From CAIJKW01 sp964443365 (lineage in GTDB: Bacteria; Patescibacteriota; Minisyncoccia; Phycocordibacterales; CAIZLB01): a stretch of 13,024 nucleotides of DNA. A model generated the notes under the pieces. That model worked only from the letters and a program-made list of their open reading frames with translations, did not search any database and had not been told where the DNA came from. Position 1 is the first letter of the stretch; each line of letters starts with the position of its first letter. The translations under genes were made by a program, and so were the position numbers. The stretch is from assembly GCA_964443365.1 (NCBI GenBank), contig CAYUCM010000019.1, positions 1-13,024 of the forward strand, in the 5' to 3' direction. This document shows positions 1-6,505 of this stretch, one piece after another.

Positions 1-104
1 TCTGGTTTTTGTACACCTTCATCTTCTTCTAGTCTTTGTAATTCTACTGTCACCGGTTCTGGTTTTTGTACACCTTCATCTTCTTCTAGTCTTTGTAATT
101 CTAC
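1..104 (-). repeat. 57-bp tandem repeat inside coding sequence
   Basis: Bases 1-47 are identical to 58-104, a period of 57 bases or 19 codons. The repeat is in phase with the minus-strand reading frame and probably continues beyond the window. Confidence 0.9.
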
Positions 105-149
105 CGCTGGTAATTCGTTAGTCATATAATATGGTAATTCTTTTGTCAT
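1..149 (-). CDS. Partial repeat protein, 5' end only
   Basis: An open frame starts at ATG 149 and runs off the left edge of the window, giving 49 visible codons. The product begins MTKELPYYMTNELPAVEL and then has a 19-residue acidic repeat (VELQRLEEDEGVQKPEPVT); nearly two copies are visible (residues 16-34 and from 35). It has no signal peptide or membrane segment in the visible part; the charge and Glu/Gln/Leu content suggest a soluble, possibly helical repeat protein. An extended -10 box lies 8 bases upstream of the ATG, favouring this start, although a second in-frame ATG at 125 arises from a 24-base duplication. It is divergent from the exonuclease gene. I do not recognise a family. The ORF is well supported by codon-phased repeats, its function is unknown. 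Confidence 0.6.
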   Translation of the reverse strand, partial: MTKELPYYMTNELPAVELQRLEEDEGVQKPEPVTVELQRLEEDEGVQKP

Positions 150-155
150 ATAATA
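108..155 (-). repeat. 24-bp tandem duplication over the start codon
   Basis: Bases 108-131 and 132-155 differ at only two positions. Each copy holds a CAT on the plus strand, so the minus-strand gene has two in-frame ATG codons eight codons apart (149 and 125), and its N terminus reads MTKELPYY then MTNELP. Confidence 0.75.
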
Positions 156-157
156 AA

Positions 158-166
158 AGTATATCA
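158..166 (-). promoter_or_regulatory. Extended -10 promoter element of edge repeat gene
   Basis: The minus strand reads TGATATACT, an extended -10 (TGn plus TATACT), ending 8 bases before ATG 149. No convincing -35 is seen. A start site near the A of the ATG would give a leaderless mRNA. Confidence 0.5.
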
Positions 167-264
167 TATAAAAATGAACATACAAGAATCAGTCTTAACA
201 ATATAGAATATCATATAAATAAATTACCAGCCGAGTGCAGAAATGGATAGGAGCGATCACAATT

Positions 265-293
265 TTGCAAAAAATCGTAAAAAATAGTAAAAT
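265..293 (+). promoter_or_regulatory. Promoter of exonuclease gene
   Basis: TTGCAA (265-270), a 17-base spacer, then TAAAAT (288-293). Transcription would begin near 300, leaving a leader of about 28 bases before ATG 328. Confidence 0.55.
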
Positions 294-327
294 TTGATTT
301 CATAACTAATTAAAACACTTGCCAAAC

Positions 328-903
328 ATGAGAAAAATATTCTTTGATATTGAAACGAGAAATACATTTCAGGAAGTCGGAAAAGCGGATCCTTCTGCAC
401 TTGATATATCGGTTGTTTGTACCTATGATTCTTTAACTGATAAATACACAAGCTACACACAAGAAACATTGCATGAATTTTGGCCTCTAATTGAGCAGGC
501 TGATGTTATCGTAACTTTTAATGGCGATCATTTTGATATTCCCCTACTAAACAAATATTATCACGGCAATTTATTACAAAAGAAAAGTTTGGATTTACTA
601 AAGGAGGTTAGAAAGTCTCTTGGTTTTAGAGTTGGTCTAGGGGTGATTGCGCAAGGAACTTTGAACGCAGGAAAGAGTGGTCACGGACTTGAAGCGGTTG
701 AATGGTGGAAAACTGGCGAGATAGATAAAATTATTAAATATTGTCTTGAGGATGTGCGTATAACAAAAGAAATTCATGATTATGCACTGGCTAATAAAAA
801 GCTGAAATATAAGGAGGGAGAAAGTATTATCGAGTTTTCTATGGACACAAAAGACTGGGAAGATTCTGGCGAAAGTAAAATGAATTTTACGTTGCCGTTT
901 TAG
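328..903 (+). CDS. DEDDy-type 3'-5' exonuclease (RNase H-like fold)
   Basis: A 191-residue protein with the exonuclease motifs of the DnaQ-like/RNase_H_2 group. Motif I is FDIET (D7, E9), motif II is NGDHFD (D70) and motif III is YCLED (Y138, D142), the YxxxD form of DEDDy enzymes. These acidic residues bind two metal ions and hydrolyse nucleic acid from the 3' end. The protein is essentially one catalytic domain with a short acidic tail and no membrane segment, so it should be cytosolic. I chose ATG 328 because the product then starts MRKIFFDIET, directly on the first strand of the fold; an in-frame TTG at 319 would add three residues. No Shine-Dalgarno sequence is obvious. It stands alone between a divergent gene and a gene-free region, so the natural substrate (DNA repair or RNA processing) cannot be told from context. 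Family assignment is firm, substrate is unknown. Confidence 0.87.
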   Translation: MRKIFFDIETRNTFQEVGKADPSALDISVVCTYDSLTDKYTSYTQETLHEFWPLIEQADVIVTFNGDHFDIPLLNKYYHGNLLQKKSLDLLKEVRKSLGFRVGLGVIAQGTLNAGKSGHGLEAVEWWKTGEIDKIIKYCLEDVRITKEIHDYALANKKLKYKEGESIIEFSMDTKDWEDSGESKMNFTLPF

Positions 904-931
904 GGGTGCAAGACACCAAACGAAAGATGCC

Positions 932-952
932 AAATGCAAGCTATTTGCATTT
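932..952. repeat. Palindrome copy 1
   Basis: AAATGCAA, spacer GCTAT, TTGCATTT: an 8-bp perfect inverted repeat. The surrounding string ATGCAAGCTATTTGCATTTA matches copy 2 at 1066-1085 except for two C/T differences in the centre. Confidence 0.7.
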
Positions 953-1064
953 AGAAATCAACATGTTTAGAGGTGGCGGGACGGACGCCGATTCAGCCTT
1001 ATTTTGTTGAATTTACTAGTTATTTTAGGTGTGTCCCCCACCCCCTTAGATATGTGTTTTTGGT

Positions 1065-1083
1065 AATGCAAGCCACTTGCATT
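1065..1083. repeat. Palindrome copy 2, upstream of a promoter
   Basis: AATGCAAG, spacer CCA, CTTGCATT: an 8-bp perfect inverted repeat ending nine bases before the -35 hexamer at 1093. The position and symmetry suit an operator for a dimeric regulator; this is inference. Confidence 0.6.
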
Positions 1084-1092
1084 TACAAGGCA

Positions 1093-1121
1093 TTGACAGA
1101 TTAACCAAAACATCATACTCT
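1093..1121 (+). promoter_or_regulatory. Promoter of GC-rich membrane-protein gene
   Basis: A consensus -35 TTGACA (1093-1098), 17-base spacer and a weak -10 TACTCT (1116-1121). Initiation near 1128 would give a leader of about 130 bases with a short hairpin at 1180-1192 and an A/C-rich stretch before ATG 1261. Confidence 0.45.
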
Positions 1122-1260
1122 ACCAACGGACCGCCCTTTACAATTCCGTGATGGGAGGGTCTTGTCTTGAAAAAAAACGGGGGTAATACCCCAAAGGGCA
1201 CAAGCCATCAACAAATAATCGACAACAAAACAAACACCGAACAGTAGAAAACACAGACGA

Positions 1261-2088
1261 ATGAAACTCGAGATATTTCAAGTCACAAGAAGACCGACCA
1301 TGGCTAAGTTCTCCCTCGTGAGGACGACTAGCAGTGTTGTTGCGATAGCCTTCATGGTCTTCGCAACGATTCTTATCTACAACATCCTGCTGATCAAGGA
1401 GGGCGTGGCCACGGACGCCATCTCAACACCATGGAGATCCACGCTTGCGATTTTCCTACGCTGCGCAGCTTGCTTAGTCGCAGCGATCGCAATCGCGACG
1501 ACAACAACGTTATACTGCAACATATTCAAACCGCTCACACTGGAACAAGCGTTTCTCCGTGTGCGGATTGGAATTATGTTGTCGGTGGTAATCAACATAA
1601 TCATGGCTGGCGCGGGCGTACTACTGGATGATGCTGGGAAATTTCAGTACGTCGATCAGCTATACAACAACGGCATCATCATCACGCTGGCCATGGTCTC
1701 TTTTTTCATGCTCATGTTGTTGGGTATGGACTTGACCAGTAGTGAGACGGTGACGACGCGCACAATCATTGATGACGGCGGTGCGTTCCAACCCAAAGAA
1801 CCCCCTAAGTGGGACGCACCGGGGACAACAGGCGAACAAACGGGTGGGACATCATCAGACACATCAGCCACTCTATTTGCTCATCCTGACTGGCAAAACC
1901 TTCTGTGGCCAAATGCAGCAGGTTTTGCTGATGAATCAGCAATCCCAGTCCCAAATGAGGGTGGCACGTCCACAGCGACGTCACCAGAGACCTCTTGGGC
2001 GGAGAAGAAGAACCTGACACCAATGCCGTCAGGCCCACCATCACCACCACCATCGTCATCATCGCCACAGTCTTCCGCTCCCGCGTGA
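1261..2088 (+). CDS. Four-helix membrane protein with Pro/Ser-rich tail
   Basis: A 275-residue protein that I do not recognise. Hydrophobic segments lie near residues 25-45, 61-84, 100-122 and 138-158, so the first 160 residues form a four-helix membrane domain with both ends probably on the cytoplasmic side. Residues from about 165 to 275 are hydrophilic and low in complexity, rich in Gly, Thr, Ser and Pro, ending in a Pro/Ser run (PPSPPPSSSSPQSS), and are probably disordered. The base composition differs from its neighbours: bases 1441-1500 are 35 of 60 G+C, against 13 of 60 in the cyclase gene at 7681-7740. It is the only gene here ending in TGA, with a second TGA two codons later. ATG 1261 follows an A/C-rich leader with no Shine-Dalgarno site; ATG 1300 (MAKFS) is an alternative. 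It has its own promoter and terminator and looks like a self-contained, possibly acquired unit. Confidence 0.65.
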   Translation: MKLEIFQVTRRPTMAKFSLVRTTSSVVAIAFMVFATILIYNILLIKEGVATDAISTPWRSTLAIFLRCAACLVAAIAIATTTTLYCNIFKPLTLEQAFLRVRIGIMLSVVINIIMAGAGVLLDDAGKFQYVDQLYNNGIIITLAMVSFFMLMLLGMDLTSSETVTTRTIIDDGGAFQPKEPPKWDAPGTTGEQTGGTSSDTSATLFAHPDWQNLLWPNAAGFADESAIPVPNEGGTSTATSPETSWAEKKNLTPMPSGPPSPPPSSSSPQSSAPA

Positions 2089-2150
2089 TCGTGAGAAGGC
2101 CCACCCAGAATAACCCAACCGCGCGAGCCTAACGGTAAGCGCACAAAAAG

Positions 2151-2182
2151 AGCCGTGAGGGACACCTGTCCCCGCGGCTTTT
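2151..2182 (+). terminator. Intrinsic terminator of membrane-protein gene
   Basis: The arms AGCCGTG/CGCGGCT (T-G wobble) and GGGACA/TGTCCC form one stem with a single bulged A at 2158, followed by TTTT. On the minus strand the wobble becomes an A-C mismatch, so the RNA structure fits plus-strand transcription. A-runs upstream may give some reverse activity. Confidence 0.8.
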
Positions 2183-2228
2183 CTGCTGGAAGATTTTTTC
2201 GATAATAATAGACTGAGTAGACCCTGAC

Positions 2229-2267
2229 GCTCACATGATGCTCACATGATGCTCACATCATGCTCAT
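2229..2267. repeat. Three and a half 11-bp direct repeats
   Basis: GCTCACATGAT (2229-2239), the same (2240-2250), GCTCACATCAT (2251-2261) and GCTCAT (2262-2267). The last two copies create an inverted repeat CATGATG-CTCA-CATCATG (2245-2262). The array ends 24 bases before the extended -10 of the DsbA-like gene, a position suited to a regulator site. Confidence 0.7.
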
Positions 2268-2290
2268 TCGTTTTTTATTTTACCAATATT

Positions 2291-2299
2291 TGATATAAT
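2291..2299 (+). promoter_or_regulatory. Extended -10 promoter of DsbA-like gene
   Basis: TGATATAAT: a TGn extension and a perfect TATAAT, ending six bases before ATG 2306. No -35 match is seen. Transcription should begin at or beside the ATG (leaderless). Confidence 0.65.
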
Positions 2300-2305
2300 A
2301 CTCGT

Positions 2306-3052
2306 ATGGAAAATACAAATAATAAAATCACACTACAAACATTAATAATCCCTTTGGCAATAATTATCGCAGGAGCATTTATTGCTTTTGGTATTTATAT
2401 GACAGGCACATCCAAAGCCAAACTAAATGAAAAGGTAAAAATGAACAAGGAGGAAATCGTTAAAAGTCTTAATATTCCACCTGTAACATCCGCAGATCAT
2501 GTTTTGGGAGACATTAAAACTGCAAAAGTAATTGTAATTGAATATTCTGATCTTGAATGTCCATTCTGTAAAACTTATCATCAAACAATGGAGAAAATTT
2601 ACGATGAATACAAAAGCACCGGCAAAGTCGCTTGGGTTTTTAGGCACGCTCCTATAATTCAATTACATAGTAAGGCTCCAAAGGAAGCTGAGGCAACTGA
2701 ATGTGCAACAGAGCTTGGTGGCAATACCGCATTTTGGAAATATCTGTCAGAATTATTTACAAACACTCCTTCAAATAATGCACTTGCACAAGATAAATTG
2801 TACGAGTTTGCAGACACCGTCGGACTTGATGCTAAAGCATTTAAAGCATGTTTGGATGGTGGTAAATATGCAAGTAAGATAAATGAGCAAACAATTTTAT
2901 CTGGCAAGGCTGGAGTTTCTATGTTTGGTACTCCTTATACAGTTCTCGTAGTTGATGGAAAGACTATTCCTCTTATAAGTGATTCTGGCGATGGCTTAGG
3001 TGCCCTACCCTACGCTCAAATGAAGAGTGTGCTTGGGGAGTTTTTGAAGTAG
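2306..3052 (+). CDS. Membrane-anchored DsbA-like thiol oxidoreductase
   Basis: A 248-residue protein. One membrane helix (about 12-32) anchors it, and a thioredoxin-fold DsbA/BdbD-type domain follows from about residue 62. The active site is CPFC (C85-C88) after the strand KVIVIEYSDLE, and the cis-proline loop is GTP (P210). C133 and C182 lie in the helical insertion and could form a second disulfide, as in some BdbD proteins. The domain should face outside the membrane and introduce disulfides into exported proteins; no DsbB or VKOR partner is in the window. Length and motif order match the DSBA-like thioredoxin family. The start is fixed by the -10 box six bases upstream. The histidine kinase gene follows after 33 bases and may be co-transcribed. 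Upstream 11-bp repeats suggest regulation. Family assignment is firm, partners are unknown. Confidence 0.9.
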   Translation: MENTNNKITLQTLIIPLAIIIAGAFIAFGIYMTGTSKAKLNEKVKMNKEEIVKSLNIPPVTSADHVLGDIKTAKVIVIEYSDLECPFCKTYHQTMEKIYDEYKSTGKVAWVFRHAPIIQLHSKAPKEAEATECATELGGNTAFWKYLSELFTNTPSNNALAQDKLYEFADTVGLDAKAFKACLDGGKYASKINEQTILSGKAGVSMFGTPYTVLVVDGKTIPLISDSGDGLGALPYAQMKSVLGEFLK

Positions 3053-3085
3053 GCGGTTGGGGAAATAATCCGAGGTTTTTAGCTG

Positions 3086-4477
3086 ATGAAATTAAATCAA
3101 ATTAAAATTTTTTTACTATCATATCACGGCCTACATGACGGCGAAGATATAAAAAGAAAGAAGTTAATTTTAAACACATTATGTTTAAGTATTTTTGTTT
3201 TCTTATTTTTATTAATTACCATATCTTCGTATTCATTATTACGTGAAAAATCTGACTACGATGGAATACCAATTATTATACTCTTTTTATACTTGTTTTT
3301 TGTATTTTTGGCCTTTTATTTGTATAGAAAAAACAGAATTAAACTGTCGTCATCAATAATAATAGGTCTGTTGTATGGGTGCATATGTTATGGATCATAT
3401 AAATTCGGAATAGATTTACCAACAGTAATTCTAGCTATGTTTATATTAGTTTCGATAACCGGCATTCTTATTAATTCCAAATTAGGTATTTTTGTGTCTT
3501 TTTTAATGTCAATTCATATGCTAATTTTTAATTATATCGAAAGAAATAATTTACTAAGTATTAATAACGGATGGAAATTTGAGGATTTAGCAGTTGACGA
3601 TGTAATAGAATATTCATTTTTATTAATTTTTGCTGCGGTAATTTCTTGGCTAAATAATATACAATTACACAAATCTCTGAAAAGATCTAGGGACGCGGAA
3701 AAACAACTGCAACAAGAGAAAGATAGTCTTGATATTCAGGTCAAAGAAAAGACCGAGGAGATAAAAAAAATGCAAATTGAAAAAATAAATTCGATGTACA
3801 GATTAGTCGAATTTGGCAGGATATCTTCTGGTCTATTTCACGACATAATTACTCCGTTAACTAATGTTATCTTAAATATTAAAGAAATAAAAAATCCTTC
3901 TGCAGAAGACACCCTTAAACACCTTGCACCATCAATCAAGAGGATGGATTTACTAATTCAACAAGCAAAAAAACAGATCAGAACAGATCATGGTATAGAA
4001 AATATTTATGTTCACAATGAAATACACAACGTCTTAGAATTGTTAAAATCAAAAGCTCTCAAAAATAATATAAGATTGGTTTTTGAAAAAAACAAACAAG
4101 ACGGTCGCACAATTAATGGGTCACCTGTTTTATTCTCTCATATAATAACAAATTTAGTTTCAAATGCCATTGACTCATATTTATACACACAACAAGAAAC
4201 ACCCCACAAAAACAGAACCGTTACAATAAAAATAAAATATATACATAACGGCTTATCTACCAAGATAACCGATAGAGGATGTGGTATACCAAGAGATATG
4301 ACGGATAAAATATTTGACCCATTTTATACCACCAAAGACGATCAGGGATTCGGTATAGGATTATCATCCACAAAACACATTCTAGAAAAATATTTCAACG
4401 GTAAAATAACCTTAAAAAGCCAAGTACAAAAAGGCACCACTTTCACCCTCATAATTCCTACTGACAAACATCTCTAA
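3086..4477 (+). CDS. Sensor histidine kinase, six membrane helices
   Basis: A 463-residue kinase. Six hydrophobic segments (about 30-52, 61-80, 87-106, 112-130, 133-150, 173-193) form a membrane sensor region with almost no extracytoplasmic domain. A charged coiled coil (about 197-235) leads to the H box FHDIITPLTN (phosphoacceptor H252). The ATP-binding domain shows the N box (NLVSNAID, N356 and N360), G1 (DRGCGIP, D396), F box (FDPFYTT) and G2 (GFGIGL, 421-426). It should autophosphorylate on H252 in response to a membrane or small hydrophobic signal and pass the phosphate to a response regulator, but no regulator gene is present here, so it is an orphan. A weak GAGG lies ten bases before ATG 3086. 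It follows the DsbA-like gene closely and ends three bases from the convergent CAP gene, with no hairpin between. The signal is unknown. Confidence 0.9.
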   Translation: MKLNQIKIFLLSYHGLHDGEDIKRKKLILNTLCLSIFVFLFLLITISSYSLLREKSDYDGIPIIILFLYLFFVFLAFYLYRKNRIKLSSSIIIGLLYGCICYGSYKFGIDLPTVILAMFILVSITGILINSKLGIFVSFLMSIHMLIFNYIERNNLLSINNGWKFEDLAVDDVIEYSFLLIFAAVISWLNNIQLHKSLKRSRDAEKQLQQEKDSLDIQVKEKTEEIKKMQIEKINSMYRLVEFGRISSGLFHDIITPLTNVILNIKEIKNPSAEDTLKHLAPSIKRMDLLIQQAKKQIRTDHGIENIYVHNEIHNVLELLKSKALKNNIRLVFEKNKQDGRTINGSPVLFSHIITNLVSNAIDSYLYTQQETPHKNRTVTIKIKYIHNGLSTKITDRGCGIPRDMTDKIFDPFYTTKDDQGFGIGLSSTKHILEKYFNGKITLKSQVQKGTTFTLIIPTDKHL

Positions 4478-4480
4478 CCC

Positions 4481-5362
4481 CTACACCTCCATAAAACTAG
4501 CCACCGCCTCCCCTGCTCGTAAAATCAATACAATATACGCAATAAGCAGTATGGTAAGGGGAATAAGCGCAAGCTTAGCAATTCTCGCAATCATCTTTCC
4601 ATTTGGATTTAGAAGCGCAAGAAGTAGAACAAGAATAATTAGCACGATTATCGTACTTAACACAATCACCCTTATCTTTCCAGAAAAAATCAATTCATAA
4701 AGAGAGATGGAGGTAATTTGAGCTCCCAAGACTTTTGTCGATGAAGAAATTGCAATAGATGATGTTGCACTAATCTTTACAGTAGAAGAAAGTATGCCAC
4801 CCTCTTGTGGAGTACCAAACATTTGAACAACAAAAACAGTTGGTCTTCCTTGATAAAAACCTTCTGCAATTCCAATACCAATTTCTTGATATTTTGCTTT
4901 TACAACATTAGCCTTATGAGTTGGAGAATTCATCCAAGCGTTTACAACATCTCTTGAATAGTCAAAATTAACAGCCAAGTTCTCCCCCGCTGATTTATAT
5001 TTATATCCAACTTGATCCATCCAATACCAAGGAGATTTTCCATCTGGAGTTACATGGGCAAAATATCCCTTCTTTGCCATGTCTTCAGCTTTGGCCTGTG
5101 CAGCCTTTTTAAGAAGATCATTGTTCTTAAGTTCAGTTAAACCAAGAGCAAGTCTTTCTTGATTTGTAGCCTCGACAACAACAGAATCAACAACTAGTCC
5201 AGATAGTTTATGACTAATTTTAACGAATATAAATTGATGATATTGCGCAAAGAATATTGCTATCACAATAAATACGGATAGAAAAGTTACTCCTATTTCA
5301 GTCCATAGGTATGGAACTTTTTCATTTCTATGAATAAATGTTTTTTTAATTAGATTTTTCAT
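4481..5362 (-). CDS. CAP/SCP-domain (YkwD-like) membrane protein
   Basis: A 293-residue protein with one N-terminal membrane helix (about 23-40), a CAP domain (about 62-185) and two C-terminal helices (about 229-251 and 263-282). The CAP signatures are in order: FAHVTPDG (H103), GENLA (E127), WMNSPTHKANV (H149) and IGIGIA. These residues line the cavity of the YkwD-type CAP fold. Between the domain and the last two helices is a Ser/Thr-rich linker. The CAP domain should sit outside the cell; bacterial members are envelope or secreted proteins of largely unknown activity. The two C-terminal helices are an addition to the usual secreted form. TATAAT ends seven bases before ATG 5362, fixing the start and predicting a leaderless mRNA. 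Its stop codon lies three bases from that of the convergent kinase gene. It is preceded by the surface-protein gene on the same strand but separated by a terminator. Confidence 0.87.
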   Translation of the reverse strand: MKNLIKKTFIHRNEKVPYLWTEIGVTFLSVFIVIAIFFAQYHQFIFVKISHKLSGLVVDSVVVEATNQERLALGLTELKNNDLLKKAAQAKAEDMAKKGYFAHVTPDGKSPWYWMDQVGYKYKSAGENLAVNFDYSRDVVNAWMNSPTHKANVVKAKYQEIGIGIAEGFYQGRPTVFVVQMFGTPQEGGILSSTVKISATSSIAISSSTKVLGAQITSISLYELIFSGKIRVIVLSTIIVLIILVLLLALLNPNGKMIARIAKLALIPLTILLIAYIVLILRAGEAVASFMEV

Positions 5363-5369
5363 ATTGAGT

Positions 5370-5378
5370 ATTATAACA
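5370..5378 (-). promoter_or_regulatory. Extended -10 promoter of CAP gene
   Basis: The minus strand reads TGTTATAAT, ending seven bases before ATG 5362. The TG is directly joined to the T-tract of the preceding terminator, so termination and initiation signals abut. Confidence 0.65.
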
Positions 5379-5404
5379 AAAACTACCCTTGTCGGGTAGT
5401 TTTT
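5378..5404 (-). terminator. Intrinsic terminator of surface-protein gene
   Basis: A 7-bp stem ACTACCC/GGGTAGT with a five-base loop, flanked by A5 and T5 that extend pairing to about 11-12 bp. On the minus strand it lies 16 bases after the surface-protein stop codon and ends in TTTTT. It is symmetric and could work both ways. Confidence 0.75.
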
Positions 5405-5420
5405 GCTTTTGAACGAGAGA

Positions 5421-6324
5421 TTATTTTAGAACTGGAGCTTCTATTGTAGTGTTAGGACAAATCATCTTGTTTACAGAGTATTGAGTTGTCTTAAAGAAGT
5501 ATCCTGTAGGAGTTGCGTCTTTCATAAGACCTGCTTCTACCCAAGGAGTCAACATAGAATCTTTATATTCTAATTGAAGCTTCTTAAGTGCCTTTTCTGT
5601 TAATGTTCCAAAGAAACCTGTAACAGGTAGTTTGGCATTAATTTTTGAATTTAGAAAAGTTTGTAGCTTTTTAACTTCTGCTTTGTCATTCTTCTTTCCT
5701 TTTTTCATGAAAGTTTTGAATAGAACACAAGTTGAAGTTGCATCATCTGTTGAGGCACCTAGGACTGATCCTGTTGTTGCGCCAAGAACTGATCCTCCTC
5801 CACCACCACCGTAGAAACTACCTGATGATCCAACACTTCCACCTGTTGATGTAGGTGTTGAAGGTGTAGTTGTAGCAGTTGAAGTAGCTGTGGTTGTTGC
5901 TGTTTCAGTAGCAAATCCAACACAAGCAGAATCTGCCATGTCTGTACTTCCGNNNNNNNNNNNNNNNNNNNNNNNNNNNNNNNNNNNNNNNNNNNNNNNN
6001 NNNNNNNNNNNNNNNNNNNNNNNNNNNNNNNNNNNNNNNNNNNNNNNNNNNNTTGTCATCATTATCTAGTCCATCATGACATAGAGCGTATGAAGTTTCA
6101 GGAACTAGAGTTGATGGATCAACTGCAAATGCAACACAAGCAGAATCTGCCATGTCTGTACTTCCGTTGTCATCATTATCTAGTCCATCATGACATAGAG
6201 CGTATGAAGTTTCAGGAACTAAAACTCCAGCAGCATCAACTATTGATATACTGAATGAAATAATCATCACAGCGATCAAAACAGAAGAAACTGTTAATAA
6301 ATTTTTAATACTTTTTGTAAACAT
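5421..6324 (-). CDS. Repeat surface protein with peptidoglycan-binding-like domain (gap inside)
   Basis: One gene broken by an assembly gap. From ATG 6324 the product has a signal peptide (about 1-31, ending near VDAAG) and then 38-residue repeats containing CHDGLDNDDNGSTDMADSAC, an acidic D-x-D/N pattern with paired Cys resembling the calcium-binding-like DGxDNDxDG motifs of bacterial surface proteins. After the gap come a Thr/Ser-rich linker, a Gly-rich stretch and a C-terminal domain of about 100 residues with VKKLQTFLN and PVTGFFGTLTEKALKKLQ, the PG_binding_1-type pattern. The protein is probably exported and wall-associated; acidic repeats would form a stalk. The two halves lie in different frames only because the N run has an arbitrary length. 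TAAAAT ends six bases before the ATG, again predicting a leaderless mRNA. Domain reading is good, repeat number unknown. Confidence 0.8.
5911..6221 (-). repeat. 114-bp tandem repeats interrupted by assembly gap
   Basis: Bases 6053-6107 match 6167-6221, a period of 114 bases (38 codons), and 5911-5952 match 6125-6166 with a single difference. The array codes for the acidic Cys-containing repeats of the surface protein. Confidence 0.85.
5953..6052. other. Assembly gap of 100 N
   Basis: Exactly 100 N, the conventional placeholder for a gap of unknown size. Flanking bases are adjacent in repeat phase, so the true missing length is zero or a whole number of 114-bp units. Confidence 0.95.
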
Positions 6325-6330
6325 ATAATT

Positions 6331-6336
6331 ATTTTA
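6331..6336 (-). promoter_or_regulatory. -10 box of surface-protein gene
   Basis: The minus strand reads TAAAAT, ending six bases before ATG 6324. It lacks the TG extension seen at most sister genes. Confidence 0.45.
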
Positions 6337-6447
6337 ATATTTTTCTTAATATTTAAACGATACCATTTTTACACTGTGGTGTCAAGCGTTTTAAAGGCAC
6401 ATCAGTTTCTAGTCAACTATTCAAAAATTCAAATATACATACCATAT

Positions 6448-6484
6448 AAAAGCGAAACACCCGACCCCACAAGGGGGCCGGGTG
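6448..6484 (-). terminator. Intrinsic terminator of GC-rich secreted-protein gene
   Basis: On the minus strand CACCCGGCCCC pairs with GGGGTCGGGTG around loop CTTGT, an 11-bp stem with one G-T wobble, followed by TTTCGCTTTT. The plus strand would have an A-C mismatch, so the structure is built for minus-strand RNA. It lies 21 bases after the stop codon. Confidence 0.85.
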
Positions 6485-6505
6485 CATGTCGGGGTGCGTG
6501 CCTGG

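Larger units (their letters stand above)
904..1260. other. Gene-free regulatory stretch with nested inverted repeats
   Basis: These 357 bases hold no credible gene. They contain two near-identical palindromes (932-952 and 1065-1083), a possible long-range stem of GGTGGCGGGAC (972-982) with GTCCCCCACC (1033-1042, one bulged C), a promoter for the downstream gene (1093-1121), a short hairpin GGGGT-AAT-ACCCC (1180-1192), and an A/C-rich leader (about 1200-1260). No T-tract follows the stems, so an intrinsic terminator for the exonuclease gene is not evident. Confidence 0.6.

Noticed and set aside
1..104. CRISPR-like repeats at the left edge
   Set aside because: The repeats are adjacent, in reading phase and 57 bases long with no spacers, so they are protein-coding.
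1128..1260. A known riboswitch in the leader of the membrane-protein gene
   Set aside because: I compared it by eye with the TPP, preQ1, fluoride and c-di-GMP motifs I remember; none matched, and the only firm structure is a 5-bp hairpin.
2086..2094. Use of genetic code 25 (UGA as glycine)
   Set aside because: Long genes read through cleanly in the standard code with GGN glycines, and the two close TGA codons here precede a terminator.
1805..2234. Long minus-strand frames opposite the Pro/Ser-rich tail
   Set aside because: They are shadows of a GC-rich, low-complexity coding region and one runs through the plus-strand terminator.
5421..6324. Frameshifted pseudogene at the surface-protein locus
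   Set aside because: The frame change is caused only by the 100-N placeholder; joining the flanks directly restores the repeat and the frame.
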